The notes beneath the pieces were generated by a model that made no database searches, was not told where the DNA came from, and was given only the letters and a program-made list of their open reading frames with translations. Below are positions 36,233-48,066 of a stretch of DNA of 64,000 nucleotides, one piece after another. Each line of letters starts with the position of its first letter. Position 1 is the first letter of the stretch. The stretch is taken from NCBI RefSeq assembly GCF_009734425.1, contig NZ_CP046455.1, positions 1,178,001 through 1,242,000 on the forward strand, in the 5' to 3' direction. This DNA is from Corynebacterium occultum (GTDB taxonomy: Bacteria; Actinomycetota; Actinomycetes; Mycobacteriales; Mycobacteriaceae). Made by a program: the position numbers and the translations under genes.

Positions 36233-37477
36233 ATGGGTCTCGGGGTAGCCGGGGTACCGCTGCGGGAACTGGGGCTGGTGCTCCTGGTTGCGGCGGTCAT
36301 CACCTATCTGCTCACCGGGGTCGTGCGCTCGGCGATGGTGCGGACCGGACGCATCGCCGAGATCCGGCAGCGTGACGTCCATACCCAGCCCACCCCACGC
36401 ATGGGTGGGCTGGCCATGTACTCCGGCTTCCTCGCCGCGGTCTTTTTGGCCAGCCAGCTGCCGGCTCTGACCCGTGGTTTCATGCCCGTCACCCCGGAGA
36501 TGCTGGCGGTGATCTGGTCCGGCTTCGTCATCGTCGTCGTCGGGGTGATCGATGACCTCTATGAACTGGATGCCATCACCAAGCTGATCGGCCAGGTCCT
36601 GGGCTCGGTGGTGATGAGTCTGCTGGGCCTGTCCTGGACCGTGCTCTACCTGCCGGTGGGGGATGGCACCACCGTGGTTCTCGACCAGGTCCAGGCCACC
36701 ATCTTGACCTGTCTCTTTACGGTGACCCTGATCAATGCCGTGAACTTCGTCGACGGGCTTGATGGCCTAGCCGCCGGGCTCGGTATGATCGCCGGCCTCG
36801 CCATCCTGGTGTTCTCCCTGACCGTGCTTTATGACCAGGGTGGGGCGGTCTCCGCCTACCCGCCGGCCATCATCTCCGCTGGCCTGGTCGGTATGTGTCT
36901 GGGTTTTTTGCCCCACAACTTTGAGCCCTCCCGCATCTTCATGGGGGACTCCGGTTCCATGCTGATCGGTCTGCTGCTCGCCGCGGCCTCCACCTCGGCC
37001 TCGGGGAAGATCACCATGAGCCTCTACGGGGCCGCCGACCTGGTGGCCCTGATGTCCCCGATCATCGTCGTGGCCGCCGCCATCTTCGTGCCCATGCTCG
37101 ACCTGGTCATGGCGATCATCCGGCGGTTATCCAAGGGGCAGTCGCCCTTCGCCGCCGACAAGATGCACCTGCACCACCGTCTGCTCCAGATGGGGCACAC
37201 CCACCGCAAGGTGGTGCTGGTGCTCTATCTCTGGGTCTCGGTCGTGGCGCTCGGAGCGGTCTCCTTCTCCATCTTCCCGGCCAGCTGGGCACTCATCGGC
37301 TGTGCGGTGGCCCTCCTGCTCGCCACCGTCTTCACCTTCGTTCCGGTCATCCGCAGAAGATGGGCGGGGCCTTCCGTGGTGAGAATCAGGGTTTCTACAG
37401 CACCTTCCGGGAGAGCCACTGATGAGGCTGGGGCTGAAGCTGACGATGACATCGCCGAGGAGAGGGACGGGTCATGA
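36233..37477 (+). CDS. wecA: Polyprenyl-phosphate N-acetylglucosamine-1-phosphate transferase (WecA-like)
   Basis: Integral membrane enzyme that links GlcNAc-1-phosphate to a polyprenyl phosphate, an early step in building the arabinogalactan linkage unit in this group. It has 414 residues and about 11 membrane helices. Motifs include VIDDLYELDAITKLIGQ, NAVNFVDGLDGLAAG, PSRIFMGDSGSMLIG and DKMHLHHRLLQMGHTHRK, the His-rich motif of the family. The ATG abuts the stop of the upstream gene. The name follows the E. coli homologue; the exact lipid acceptor is inferred. Confidence 0.92.
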   Translation: MGLGVAGVPLRELGLVLLVAAVITYLLTGVVRSAMVRTGRIAEIRQRDVHTQPTPRMGGLAMYSGFLAAVFLASQLPALTRGFMPVTPEMLAVIWSGFVIVVVGVIDDLYELDAITKLIGQVLGSVVMSLLGLSWTVLYLPVGDGTTVVLDQVQATILTCLFTVTLINAVNFVDGLDGLAAGLGMIAGLAILVFSLTVLYDQGGAVSAYPPAIISAGLVGMCLGFLPHNFEPSRIFMGDSGSMLIGLLLAAASTSASGKITMSLYGAADLVALMSPIIVVAAAIFVPMLDLVMAIIRRLSKGQSPFAADKMHLHHRLLQMGHTHRKVVLVLYLWVSVVALGAVSFSIFPASWALIGCAVALLLATVFTFVPVIRRRWAGPSVVRIRVSTAPSGRATDEAGAEADDDIAEERDGS

Positions 37478-37527
37478 AGCGGCGCTGATTGGATGACCGT
37501 GGTGGGCAAAGGGTAGGATTCCACCCC

Positions 37528-37995
37528 GTGAGCACCCCCAATGAAAGCAATCCCGCAGACCTGAATGAAGAAGGTCTGGATGACACCGTCTCCGAATTCG
37601 ATGATCCCCGCCGCCCCCTGCTGCGGGCCCTGAAGCTGGGTGGTGTCGCCCTCATCGTGGTCACCCTCCTCTCTCTGATGGTCTGGGGTGCCGTCGCCGA
37701 GCTGCCCGGCATCTGGGGCGTGCTGATCGGTGCGGCCATCGGTGGTGGCTTCGTGCTGCTGACCGCGATCAGTGTGCTGGCCACCTCTAAGACCGATATC
37801 GTCACCACCGCGGTGGTGATCCTGGTCGGCTGGCTGATGAAGATCATCATCATGCTGCTCATCTTCTGGATCCTGAGTGGAATGACCTTCTACGACACCT
37901 GGGCCTTCGCGATCACGATCATCATCTCCCTGGTGATCGTCCTGGTCGCCGAGACCTGGGGAGTGATCACCGCACGGGTGACCTACGTCAGCTGA
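37528..37995 (+). CDS. AtpI-like small membrane protein
   Basis: 155 residues from GTG 37528 (VSTPNESNPA), with AGGA upstream. An acidic N-terminal tail is followed by four hydrophobic segments (about 40-60, 65-88, 95-115 and 125-145). Its place just before the ATP synthase operon and its size fit the ATP synthase protein I group, thought to help c-ring assembly. A strong terminator follows, so it belongs to the upstream transcript rather than the atp operon. Confidence 0.8.
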   Translation: MSTPNESNPADLNEEGLDDTVSEFDDPRRPLLRALKLGGVALIVVTLLSLMVWGAVAELPGIWGVLIGAAIGGGFVLLTAISVLATSKTDIVTTAVVILVGWLMKIIIMLLIFWILSGMTFYDTWAFAITIIISLVIVLVAETWGVITARVTYVS

Positions 37996-38044
37996 GTCTG
38001 AATCTCCTCCACTGCTCCCCGGCCACTGCCCGCCGGTGAAGGGC

Positions 38045-38088
38045 AAAAGGGGCGGAAAACGGTGAAAAGCCGTTTTCCGCCCCCTTTT
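38045..38088 (+). terminator. Intrinsic terminator after the AtpI-like gene
   Basis: AAAAGGGGCGGAAAACGG (38045-38062) pairs with CCGTTTTCCGCCCCCTTTT (from 38070), with one bulged C and a 7-base loop, and ends in a T-run. Confidence 0.85.
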
Positions 38089-38089
38089 G

Positions 38090-38661
38090 GTCTCTTTTCG
38101 GGTTTGGAGTCGGGGGTGGACGGCCCACCTTGGCGGTGGGAGGTCCCCCGACCCAGGAACAGGAGAGGCCGGGACGCGAGCTTGGGGAGGCCGGAGGGAG
38201 TGGCGTGGCTCGCACATGGGGTGGGAAGTGTGTTCTGGAGCTCCGAAATTTATTTCCTGAAGGTGAAACCCCGGGATGGGGGAGGTATTTTCAGGCTGAG
38301 CATTTCATTAGGTCGCAGGGGGTGAATCACCCCCAACCGGGGCGGGAGGGTTGTGGTGTGACCGACCTTACAGCTTCCGGAAAGGGCTTAATAGCGGCAG
38401 TTTCCGCCCTTCGGGGGGAGCGGAAAGTCCGACATTGTGGGCCCACATGCAAAAAACCTGAGGTTGGCTGATAGTCTTTATCGCGGGTTACCTCGGCAAC
38501 TCTCTGCGCGTTTTTGGCACGTGGAGTCGCTTACTGGGGGACATCCCCTGTGGCCACCGCGCTGATGTGCGACGGAGTCGGTGGTGGACACAGAAAGTTC
38601 TACAGACGTCCATCGCACCGTTTAAGTACCCACTTCAACGGCCCGAACACGGGAGAGAACG
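38090..38661. other. Intergenic region upstream of the ATP synthase operon
   Basis: About 570 bases without a convincing gene. It holds a hairpin TTTCCGC / GCGGAAA (38401-38427) and an extended -10-like TGATAGTCT (38469-38477) with a weak -35. A transcript starting near 38484 would have a leader of about 180-200 bases. No clear regulator site was seen. Confidence 0.4.
38469..38477 (+). promoter_or_regulatory. Candidate extended -10 promoter of the atp operon
   Basis: TG-A-TAGTCT fits the extended -10 consensus. The -35 region (about 38449-38454) is poor, which is usual for extended -10 promoters. Confidence 0.4.
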
Positions 38662-38682
38662 CTGAGCGTTACAACACTGTCC

Positions 38683-39480
38683 ATGAAGGGTGAGTTTCAT
38701 CCACCCAACCTGGATCAAGAATTTTTCCCGGGGGAATACTATGGCGACATCATTTTCAATGAGTTCGCCAATGGATGGTTCGCATTAGACCGCTTCATGC
38801 TGATCCGCCTTCTCATGGCGGCTCTGCTGGTGGTCATTTTTGCTGTCGCTATGCGGAACCCCAAGCTGGTTCCGTCTGGACTGCAGAACGTCGTTGAGTA
38901 CGCGCTTGATTTCGTCCGGGTGCACATTGCAGAGGACATTCTCGGCAAGAAGGAAGGCCGTCGGTTCCTGCCGGTCATCGCCACCATCTTCTTTGCCGTC
39001 CTCTTCATGAACATCCCCGCAATCATTCCGGGTATGAATGTTTCGCCCAACTCGCGCATCGGCATGCCGATCGCGTTGGCTGCCCTGGGCTATGTCACGA
39101 TGATCTACGCCGGTGCCAAGCGTTATGGCTTCGGTAAGTTCATCAAGTCCTCGGTGGTTATCCCGAACATTCCGCCCGCGCTTCACATTCTCGTGGTGCC
39201 GATCGAGTTCTTCTCGACCTTCATCATGCGTCCGGTCACTCTCGCACTTCGTCTTATGGCGAACTTCCTGGCCGGTCACCTCATTCTGGTTCTGCTCTTC
39301 TCTGCCACGAACTTCTTCGTCTGGCAGATGAACGGTTGGACCCTGATGGGTGGTGTGACCCAGCTTGTCGCTGTTTTGTTCACGGTTTACGAATGCATCA
39401 TCATCTTCCTGCAGGCATATATCTTCGCCCTGCTGGTTGCGGTGTACATCGAACTGTCGCTGAACGCCGACGCACACTGA
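38683..39480 (+). CDS. atpB: ATP synthase subunit a
   Basis: Membrane subunit that forms the proton half-channels beside the c-ring. It has 265 residues from ATG 38683. The essential arginine is Arg190 in LALRLMANFLAGHLI. Five or more membrane helices are clear. No ribosome binding site lies close to this ATG; GGGAGAG at 38651-38657 sits instead just before an in-frame CTG at 38662, which would add LSVTTLS. The start is therefore uncertain by seven codons. Confidence 0.95.
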   Translation: MKGEFHPPNLDQEFFPGEYYGDIIFNEFANGWFALDRFMLIRLLMAALLVVIFAVAMRNPKLVPSGLQNVVEYALDFVRVHIAEDILGKKEGRRFLPVIATIFFAVLFMNIPAIIPGMNVSPNSRIGMPIALAALGYVTMIYAGAKRYGFGKFIKSSVVIPNIPPALHILVVPIEFFSTFIMRPVTLALRLMANFLAGHLILVLLFSATNFFVWQMNGWTLMGGVTQLVAVLFTVYECIIIFLQAYIFALLVAVYIELSLNADAH

Positions 39481-39509
39481 CCGACTCGCGAATCACGCGG
39501 TCAAACTGA

Positions 39510-39824
<315 letters not shown>

Positions 39825-39855
39825 TTTCAGAACAGATAACGAAGACTGGAGACTC

Positions 39856-40425
39856 ATGACGAACGTCATTCACGTGCTTGCGGAGAGCGTTGAGACTCTG
39901 CCCCTCGAGGGCGGTAACTCGATTCTGCTCCCCAAGGCCTACGACATCGTCTGGTCCCTCATCCCGCTCATCGTAATCCTGTTCGTCTTCTGGAAGTTCA
40001 TTCTTCCGAAGTTCCAGGAGGTCCTGACTGAGCGTGAGGACCGGATTAAGGGTGGCATTCAGCGTGCCGAGGCCGCACAGGCCGAAGCCAAGTCTGCCCT
40101 TGAAAAGTACAACGCACAGCTCGCCGAGGCCCGTGCCGAGGCAGCCGAGATTCGTGAACAGGCCCGTGAAAAGGGCAAGCAGATCGAGGCTGAACTCAAG
40201 GCAAAGGCCACTGAGGAGAGCAACCGCATCATCGAGTCCGGTGAGAAGCAGCTGCTGGCCCAGCGTGAGCAGGTCGTGGCAGAGCTTCGTCAGGAGATGG
40301 GGCAGAACTCGATCAACCTTGCTGAGCGACTGCTCGGAGGCGAGCTCTCCGACGCTACCAAGCGCTCCGGCACGATTGATTCCTTCCTGTCCGACCTCGA
40401 CACCGTGGCACCGGCAGGAAAGTGA
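39856..40425 (+). CDS. atpF: ATP synthase subunit b
   Basis: Peripheral stalk subunit of 189 residues. One membrane helix (about 30-55, [18 protein letters not shown]) is followed by a long charged coiled coil rich in Ala, Glu, Lys and Arg. Its stop overlaps the GTG start of atpH, so stalk subunits are translationally coupled. Confidence 0.96.
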   Translation: MTNVIHVLAESVETLPLEGGNSILLPKAYDIVWSLIPLIVILFVFWKFILPKFQEVLTEREDRIKGGIQRAEAAQAEAKSALEKYNAQLAEARAEAAEIREQAREKGKQIEAELKAKATEESNRIIESGEKQLLAQREQVVAELRQEMGQNSINLAERLLGGELSDATKRSGTIDSFLSDLDTVAPAGK

Positions 40426-41249
40426 GCAACATGCACGCAGCTAGCCGCGCCGCACTAGCGCAGGTTGAATCCCATCTGGACGCTGCACTGTCCGGGGCAG
40501 ACAACGCCATCGCAGTCGCCGCACAGCTCGGTACCGAACTGTTCGACGTCGTCGAGATTCTCGACGGGGACCGCGGCCTGCGTGTCGCCGTCGCTGATGC
40601 CTCGGCACCCGCCGAGAGCCGCACCGGCATTGTGTCGGACGTTTTCGGCGGCAAGGTTTCGGACGCCACCCTCGAGGTCCTGAAGGACGCCGTCACCAAG
40701 GCCTGGTCGACTCCCCGTGAGCTTCGCACCGGTCTGGTTGAGCTCGGCCGTCGTTCGCTCCTGCACTCTGCAGAGCAGCAGGGACAGCTGGGACAGGTCG
40801 AGGACGAGCTGTTCCGGTTGGGTCGCATCCTGGACAAGGAAACGCGCTTGACCCAGCTGCTGTCTGATCACGCTGCCTCCGCAGCTGACAGGCGGGGACT
40901 GCTGGCCAACGTGCTCTACGGCAAGGTCACCATGATCACTGAGGCGCTGGCGCTTCAGGTCATCGGCCGCCCGGAGCGCAATCCCATCGACGATCTCGCG
41001 AAGGTCGCAGCCGATGCAGCTAGCCTGCAGGGCCGCACCGTCGCACATGTCGTGGCGGCTGGCAACCTTAATGCGGACCAGCAAGCTGCGCTTGCTGAGA
41101 AGTTGGGACGAATTTACGGTCGTGCGATGAGCATCCACTCTGAGGTTGACCCCAGCCTCCTCGGTGGCATGACCATCCGCGTCGGTGACGAAGTGATCGA
41201 TGGAAGCACCGCAGGTAAACTGCAGCGTCTCCGTCTGAACCTCGTTTAA
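40422..41249 (+). CDS. atpH: ATP synthase subunit delta
   Basis: Stalk subunit joining b to the top of F1. It has 275 residues from a GTG that overlaps the atpF stop, longer than the about 180 of most bacteria but usual for corynebacteria, with about 90 extra N-terminal residues. The conserved C-terminal part includes [20 protein letters not shown] and ends RLRLNLV. Confidence 0.95.
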   Translation: MSNMHAASRAALAQVESHLDAALSGADNAIAVAAQLGTELFDVVEILDGDRGLRVAVADASAPAESRTGIVSDVFGGKVSDATLEVLKDAVTKAWSTPRELRTGLVELGRRSLLHSAEQQGQLGQVEDELFRLGRILDKETRLTQLLSDHAASAADRRGLLANVLYGKVTMITEALALQVIGRPERNPIDDLAKVAADAASLQGRTVAHVVAAGNLNADQQAALAEKLGRIYGRAMSIHSEVDPSLLGGMTIRVGDEVIDGSTAGKLQRLRLNLV

Positions 41250-41305
41250 GACACGACATCGATTGATTGATAATGCTGGAAGAAACAACCGAGAGCAGGA
41301 AGAAC

Positions 41306-42949
41306 ATGGCGGAGCTGACGATCTCCTCCGATGAGATCCGTAGCGCGATTGCGAACTACACCTCGAGCTACTCCGCGGAGGCCTCCCGTGAGGAGGTCGG
41401 CGTGGTTATTTCGGCAGCTGACGGTATTGCCCAGGTTTCGGGCCTCCCGTCGGTCATGGCGAATGAACTCCTCGAGTTCGCAGGCGGCGTCATCGGCGTC
41501 GCGCAGAACCTGGACACCAACTCCATCGGCGTTGTGGTCCTGGGTAACTACGAGACCATCGCAGAGGGCGACGAAGTTAAGCGGACCGGCGAGGTCCTTT
41601 CCATCCCGGTCGGGGATAATTTCCTCGGTCGAGTAATCAACCCCCTGGGTCAGCCGATTGACGGACTTGGCGCCATTGCAGCCGAGGAAAACCGTGTCCT
41701 CGAGCTGCAGGCTGCCTCCGTGCTGGAGCGTCAGCCCGTCGAGGAGCCGATGCAGACCGGCATCAAGGCCATCGACGCAATGACCCCGATTGGCCGTGGT
41801 CAGCGGCAGCTGATCATTGGTGACCGTAAGACCGGCAAGACCGCGGTCTGCATCGACACCATCCTTAACCAGAAGGCGAACTGGGAGTCCGGCGACAAGA
41901 CGAAGCAGGTTCGCTGCATCTACGTCGCCATCGGCCAGAAGGGCTCGACCATCGCTTCGGTGCGTCGTACCCTCGAAGAGCAGGGCGCTCTGGAGTACAC
42001 CACCATCGTCGCGGCTCCGGCCTCCGACGCTGCCGGCTTCAAGTGGCTCGCACCGTTCTCCGGTGCGGCCCTGGGCCAGCACTGGATGTACCAGGGCAAC
42101 CACGTTCTGGTCATCTTCGATGACCTGACCAAGCAGGCTGAGGCCTACCGCGCCATCTCCCTGTTGCTGCGTCGTCCCCCGGGACGCGAAGCATACCCGG
42201 GTGACGTGTTCTACCTGCACTCCCGTTTGCTGGAGCGCGCCGCCAAGCTCAATGATGAGCTGGGCGCTGGTTCGATGACCGCTCTGCCGATCATCGAGAC
42301 CAAGGCGAACGACGTGTCGGCCTTCATTCCGACCAACGTCATCTCCATCACCGATGGCCAGGTCTTCCTGGAGTCGGACCTGTTCAACCAGGGTGTCCGC
42401 CCCGCCATCAACGTCGGTGTCTCCGTCTCCCGTGTCGGTGGCGCCGCCCAGACCAAGGGCATGAAGAAGGTCGCAGGTTCCCTGCGTCTGGATCTGGCCG
42501 CATACCGCGACCTCGAGGCATTCGCCATGTTCGCCTCCGACCTGGACAGCGCTTCCAAGGCTCAGCTGGAGCGCGGTCAGCGTCTGGTCGAGCTGCTGAA
42601 GCAGGCTGAGAACACCCCGCAGTCCGTTGAGTTCCAGATGATCTCCATCTGGCTGGCTGGCGAGGGCGTCTTCGACGTCGTTCCCGTCGCGGACGTCCGA
42701 CGCTACGAGGCCGAGCTACACGAGTACCTGCGTGCCAACGCTGCTCACGTTTATGAGCAGGTTGCCGGGGGTGCAGCACTCTCCGACGATTCCAAGGAAG
42801 CGCTGCTGAAGGGCAATGACGAATTCGTCAAGACCTTCCAGACCACCGACGGCACCCCGGTCATCAACGAGCCTGAGGTTGATGCACTTGACGGTAGCCA
42901 GGTCAAGAAGAGCCAGCTCAACGTCTCCCGTAAGACGGCAAAGAAGTAA
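41306..42949 (+). CDS. atpA: ATP synthase subunit alpha
   Basis: Non-catalytic nucleotide-binding F1 subunit of 547 residues from [10 protein letters not shown] (41306), with AGGAAG just upstream; the frame begins at 41267 but lacks support. The P-loop is [10 protein letters not shown]. The family signature [17 protein letters not shown] is present, and [16 protein letters not shown] sequence ([13 protein letters not shown]) precedes it. Confidence 0.97.
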   Translation: MAELTISSDEIRSAIANYTSSYSAEASREEVGVVISAADGIAQVSGLPSVMANELLEFAGGVIGVAQNLDTNSIGVVVLGNYETIAEGDEVKRTGEVLSIPVGDNFLGRVINPLGQPIDGLGAIAAEENRVLELQAASVLERQPVEEPMQTGIKAIDAMTPIGRGQRQLIIGDRKTGKTAVCIDTILNQKANWESGDKTKQVRCIYVAIGQKGSTIASVRRTLEEQGALEYTTIVAAPASDAAGFKWLAPFSGAALGQHWMYQGNHVLVIFDDLTKQAEAYRAISLLLRRPPGREAYPGDVFYLHSRLLERAAKLNDELGAGSMTALPIIETKANDVSAFIPTNVISITDGQVFLESDLFNQGVRPAINVGVSVSRVGGAAQTKGMKKVAGSLRLDLAAYRDLEAFAMFASDLDSASKAQLERGQRLVELLKQAENTPQSVEFQMISIWLAGEGVFDVVPVADVRRYEAELHEYLRANAAHVYEQVAGGAALSDDSKEALLKGNDEFVKTFQTTDGTPVINEPEVDALDGSQVKKSQLNVSRKTAKK

Positions 42950-43005
42950 GGCACCAGTGCCCGAAACGATGACCGTCCAAGTTAAAGAAGGGAGGAGCAT
43001 GAACC

Positions 43006-43983
43006 ATGGCAACGATTCGTGAACTGCGCGACCGAATTCGGTCAGTTAACTCTACGAAGAAGATCACCAAGGCTCAGGAGCTGATCGCCACCTCGCGCAT
43101 CACCAAGGCGCAGGCCCGCGTGGAAGCCTCTCTGCCTTACGCCCACGAGATTCAGAATGTGGTCGAGCGGCTCGCTTCGGCGAGTTCCCTGGACCACCCG
43201 ATGCTCCGTGAGCGTGAGGACGGCAAGGTTGCCGCCATTCTCGTGGTCTCCAGTGACCGCGGGCAGTGTGGCGGTTACAACCACAACGTCTTCAAGAAGG
43301 CCACCGAGCTCGAAAAGCTGCTCGAGGACGAGGGCTACGAGGTTGTGCGATTTGTGACCGGCAGCAAGGCCGTCGGTTACTACAACTTCCGCCAGCAGGA
43401 GTTCCTCGGTGCGTGGACCGGTTTCTCCCAGGATCCGTCCTGGGATGCCACCCACGATGTTCGCCACCACCTGATCGACGGTTTCGTCGCAGGCTCGAAG
43501 GGGCTGGCCAAGGCCCGCCCCGGTGTGGTGGACCGCAGTGCGGAAGAGGTTCGTGGATTTGATCAGGTGCACGTCGTGTACACCGAGTTCATCTCCATGC
43601 TGACCCAGCAGGCTCGTGCGCAGCAGCTGCTGCCGATTGAACCCGTGATCACCGAGGAGGAGTTCGAAACCGGCGAGGGCATCCTCTCCGACGCCGAAGC
43701 TCCTTCCGCTGACTACGATTTCGAGCCCGACGCGGATACGCTGCTCAGCGCCCTGCTGCCGCAGTTCGTCTCCCGGAGTCTGTACTCGATTTTCCTCGAG
43801 GCCTCGGCTTCCGAGTCGGCCGCACGCCGTACCGCCATGAAGGCGGCCACGGATAACGCCACCGCGCTGGTCAAGGACCTCTCGCGCGAGGCAAACGCGG
43901 CCCGTCAGGCTCAGATTACCCAGGAAATCACAGAGATCGTCGGTGGCGCTGGCGCGCTCGCCGATAGCGGAGAAAGTGACTAG
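43006..43983 (+). CDS. atpG: ATP synthase subunit gamma
   Basis: Central rotor shaft, 325 residues. The N-terminal helix (IRELRDRIRSVNSTKKITKAQELI) and the C-terminal helix (ESAARRTAMKAATDNATALV) are typical. GGGAGGAG (42989-42996) sets the start at 43006; an ATG at 42999 is out of frame. Confidence 0.97.
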   Translation: MATIRELRDRIRSVNSTKKITKAQELIATSRITKAQARVEASLPYAHEIQNVVERLASASSLDHPMLREREDGKVAAILVVSSDRGQCGGYNHNVFKKATELEKLLEDEGYEVVRFVTGSKAVGYYNFRQQEFLGAWTGFSQDPSWDATHDVRHHLIDGFVAGSKGLAKARPGVVDRSAEEVRGFDQVHVVYTEFISMLTQQARAQQLLPIEPVITEEEFETGEGILSDAEAPSADYDFEPDADTLLSALLPQFVSRSLYSIFLEASASESAARRTAMKAATDNATALVKDLSREANAARQAQITQEITEIVGGAGALADSGESD

Positions 43984-45432
<1,449 letters not shown>

Positions 45433-45445
45433 GGGAAGCGAAGAC

Positions 45446-45817
45446 ATGGCTGAAATCACCGTTGAACTGGTGGCCGTGGAGCGCATGCTGTGGTCCGGTC
45501 AGGCCAGCATCGTCACCGCACAGACCACCGAGGGTGAGATCGGCGTGTTGGCCGGCCACGAGCCGATGCTCGGCCAGCTGGCCGAGAATGGTGTCGTGAC
45601 CATCCGTCCGGTCGACGGCGACAGGCTTGTCGCCGCCGTCCAGGGTGGCTTCCTCTCGGTCTCGACCGAAAAGGTCACCATCCTCGCAGATCATGCAGTC
45701 TGGGCTAATGAGGTTGATTCCTCTGCCGCTGAGGCTGATCTGCAGTCGGATGACGAAGTGGCCAAGTCCCGTGCCGAGGCCGGTCTGGCAGCCCTGCGCC
45801 GCCAGCAGCAGCCCTAG
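45446..45817 (+). CDS. atpC: ATP synthase subunit epsilon
   Basis: Rotor-tip subunit of 123 residues, mostly the N-terminal beta-sandwich ([16 protein letters not shown]) followed by a short helical tail. It is the last gene of atpBEFHAGDC. Confidence 0.96.
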   Translation: MAEITVELVAVERMLWSGQASIVTAQTTEGEIGVLAGHEPMLGQLAENGVVTIRPVDGDRLVAAVQGGFLSVSTEKVTILADHAVWANEVDSSAAEADLQSDDEVAKSRAEAGLAALRRQQQP

Positions 45818-45871
45818 GCTCGAGACTGGAGTCGACACCATTCGGCTTCAACGCGCTTCGCATCACCTGTG

Positions 45872-45917
45872 CTGAACCCCATCGCCCATCCAGGGCGGTG
45901 GGGTTCAGCCGTTTTTT
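45872..45917 (+). terminator. Terminator of the atp operon
   Basis: CTGAACCCC (45872-45880) pairs with GGGGTTCAG (45900-45908), with further inner pairing TCGCC/GGCG-type, followed by CCGTTTTTT. Confidence 0.9.
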
Positions 45918-46180
45918 GCCCAGGGGGCACAGTAGTTTGCGCTGTCCGGAGCGCCGGTTTCAGGGACTGGGGGTGTTCCCCCAGGACTCAGAGGCGGTTA
46001 ACGCTAAATGAACATGATCTGACCATTGGCCCAACTGGTGTCCGTTATTGCCCGGGTCTCCGGCATATTTCTCCGTTATGCGGGGGCCGTGGTGGTGGGT
46101 AGACTAATGGAAATTCAGTCGTTTCCTCGGCAATGGGAGTGCAGGTCTTCAAGATCGGCAACAGAATCTAGAGGAGTTCA
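45918..46180. other. Intergenic region before the DUF2550 gene
   Basis: It holds a small GC hairpin (CTGGGGG 45967-45973 with CCCCCAG 45978-45984) and a -10-like TAGACT near 46100, which probably serves the next gene. Nothing else was identified. Confidence 0.35.
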
Positions 46181-46648
46181 GTGGACATCATCATCTGGGT
46201 ACTGATCATGCTCGCGGCGCTTATCCTACTGCTCGCCGCCTGGCGCTTCTTCACGCAGCGCGCCCGCGGTACCGTGGTGATCCTGCGTGGACTGCCCCAT
46301 TCGGGGACCCATGGCTGGCGGCACGGTTCCATCCGTTACAACGGCGAGGAGGTCTCCTACTATAAGTTGCGTTCCCTTTCCCCCGGGGCGGACCTTATCC
46401 TCAACCGCAAGGTGACCGAGTTGATCGGGCGTCGCAAGCCGACCCCGGAGGAGCTGGATTTCATCCCCGCCCATGTCCATATCCTGGAGATCCTCTCGGC
46501 GGAAGACCGTTTCGAGGTCGGTATCGGTGGCCCCGGTGAAATGGCGCTGACTGCCTGGATCGAGGCGGCCCCGGATCGTCGTCGAGAGCGTTCCAGCCAT
46601 GAGGAACTCAAGCGCAACATCACCCGTCGACAGTCGCGCGGTCTGTAG
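46181..46648 (+). CDS. DUF2550-family membrane-anchored protein
   Basis: 155 residues from a GTG start, with GAGGAG about 8 bases upstream. A single N-terminal membrane helix ([19 protein letters not shown]) is followed by a soluble part beginning [12 protein letters not shown] and a basic C-terminus. Proteins of this type follow atpC in many actinobacteria (the Rv1312 position in mycobacteria). Function is unknown. Confidence 0.85.
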   Translation: MDIIIWVLIMLAALILLLAAWRFFTQRARGTVVILRGLPHSGTHGWRHGSIRYNGEEVSYYKLRSLSPGADLILNRKVTELIGRRKPTPEELDFIPAHVHILEILSAEDRFEVGIGGPGEMALTAWIEAAPDRRRERSSHEELKRNITRRQSRGL

Positions 46649-46665
46649 TTGGCTATCCTGACAGA

Positions 46666-47358
46666 ATGCGCCTTGTGATTGCCCGCTGTTCTGTTGACTA
46701 TGTAGGACGCCTGGAAGCCCATCTACCCAGTGCCGATCGTCTCCTGATGGTCAAGGCTGACGGTTCGGTGTCCATCCACGCCGATGACCGCGCCTACAAG
46801 CCCCTCAACTGGATGACCCCGCCCTGCACGCTGATCGAGTCCACCATCACTGATGAGGATGGGGAGGACACCGGCGAGCAGCTCTGGGTGGTGGAGAACT
46901 CCAAGGGTGAGCAGCTGCGTATCACCATGGAGCAGATCCACCACGAGAAGAGCTTCGAGCTCGGCCAGGACCCTGGTCTGGTCAAGGATGGCGTGGAGGC
47001 ACACCTGCAGGAGCTGCTGGCCGAGCACATCTCCGAGCTGGGGGAGGGCTACACCCTGGTCCGCCGGGAGTATCCCACCGCGATCGGCCCGGTGGACATT
47101 CTTTGTCGTGATGCCGACGGTGGCACGGTGGCAGTGGAGATCAAGCGACGCGGTGGCATTGACGGCGTGGAACAGCTGAGCCGTTACCTGGAGCTGCTCA
47201 ACCGTGATGAGCTGCTGCGCCCCGTGCAGGGTGTCTTCGCGGCCCAGGAGATCAAGCCCCAGGCCCGCACCCTCGCGAAGGACCGGGGCATCCGTTGTGT
47301 CACCCTGGACTATCAGGCGATGCGTGGCATCGAGAGCGATGAACTGCGGTTGTTTTAG
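46666..47358 (+). CDS. nucS: Endonuclease NucS (EndoMS), non-canonical mismatch repair
   Basis: Cuts both strands at mismatches; it replaces MutS/MutL in most actinobacteria. It has 230 residues. The N-terminal beta domain binds DNA. The RecB-like nuclease core has Asp144 in GPVDILC and Glu158 and Lys160 in AVEIKRR. The C-terminus LRLF fits a beta-clamp-binding motif, which NucS proteins use to reach the replication fork. Confidence 0.95.
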   Translation: MRLVIARCSVDYVGRLEAHLPSADRLLMVKADGSVSIHADDRAYKPLNWMTPPCTLIESTITDEDGEDTGEQLWVVENSKGEQLRITMEQIHHEKSFELGQDPGLVKDGVEAHLQELLAEHISELGEGYTLVRREYPTAIGPVDILCRDADGGTVAVEIKRRGGIDGVEQLSRYLELLNRDELLRPVQGVFAAQEIKPQARTLAKDRGIRCVTLDYQAMRGIESDELRLF

Positions 47359-47360
47359 GC

Positions 47361-47648
47361 ATGGCCCGTAAGAATCGTCGGGACCGTTCCGCGGCGCCCC
47401 ACCCCCTGCCCATGGATGGCTCGGTCTACTTCGGCACCCGGGAGCAGGAGGGCCCGAGCTGGACGATGGGGGAGATCTACCTGGTGCGTCAGATGGGTTC
47501 CTCGGCGGCGAAGAAATTCTATGTCTGCCCGGGATGCAACCAGAATATTCCGCCCGGGGTGGCTCATGTGGTGGCCTGGCCCAAGGAGATCGGCCGGGGT
47601 CCTGATGACCGCCGCCACTGGCACAAGCCCTGCTGGGAGCGGCGTTAA
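47361..47648 (+). CDS. Small conserved actinobacterial protein with a zinc-ribbon-like motif
   Basis: 95 residues, starting two bases after nucS. Basic N-terminus (MARKNRRDRS), then VCPGC (CxxC), and later HWHKPCWERR. The two cysteines plus the His/Cys pair look like a metal site. Homologues are sometimes labelled ATP/GTP-binding without clear motifs; I would not assign that function. Confidence 0.75.
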   Translation: MARKNRRDRSAAPHPLPMDGSVYFGTREQEGPSWTMGEIYLVRQMGSSAAKKFYVCPGCNQNIPPGVAHVVAWPKEIGRGPDDRRHWHKPCWERR

Positions 47649-47751
47649 CCGCTTATCGACGCCCCCGCTTTCCGGTGCCCCCGCTTCGGTTGCCGCCCAC
47701 TCGGGTGCCACACCGGGGCAGCGACCCAATTAGCTGGGTAATCTGGAAAGC

Positions 47752-48066
47752 ATGATTGTTGCCTTTTCTGTAGCGCCGACCGTGACCGATAATCCAGAGG
47801 CGGAGATGGCGGATGCCGTCACCGCCGCAATCCGGGTGGTCCGGGAATCCGGCCTGCCCAATGAGACCAATGCCATGTTCACCCTCATCGAGGGCGAATG
47901 GGATGAGGTCTTCGATGTGATCAAACGGGCCACCGAGGCGGTGTCCGCGGTTGCCCCCCGAACCTCCCTGGTGATCAAGGCTGATATCCGCCCCGGACAC
48001 GAGGGAATGCTGACCCGGAAGGTGCAGGCCGTTGAGGAGCGCCTGGCCGCGGAGGGGGAGAAGTAG
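47752..48066 (+). CDS. MTH1187-family thiamine-binding-like protein (UPF0045)
   Basis: 104 residues with a ferredoxin-like fold pattern: MIVAFSVAPTV strand, helix, NAMFTLIEGEWDEVFDVIK and VIKADIRPGHEGML. Members of this family have been shown to bind thiamine. A palindrome ACCCAATTAGCTGGGT and a -10-like TAATCT lie just upstream (47725-47745). Its stop abuts the ATG of the next gene. Confidence 0.8.
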   Translation: MIVAFSVAPTVTDNPEAEMADAVTAAIRVVRESGLPNETNAMFTLIEGEWDEVFDVIKRATEAVSAVAPRTSLVIKADIRPGHEGMLTRKVQAVEERLAAEGEK

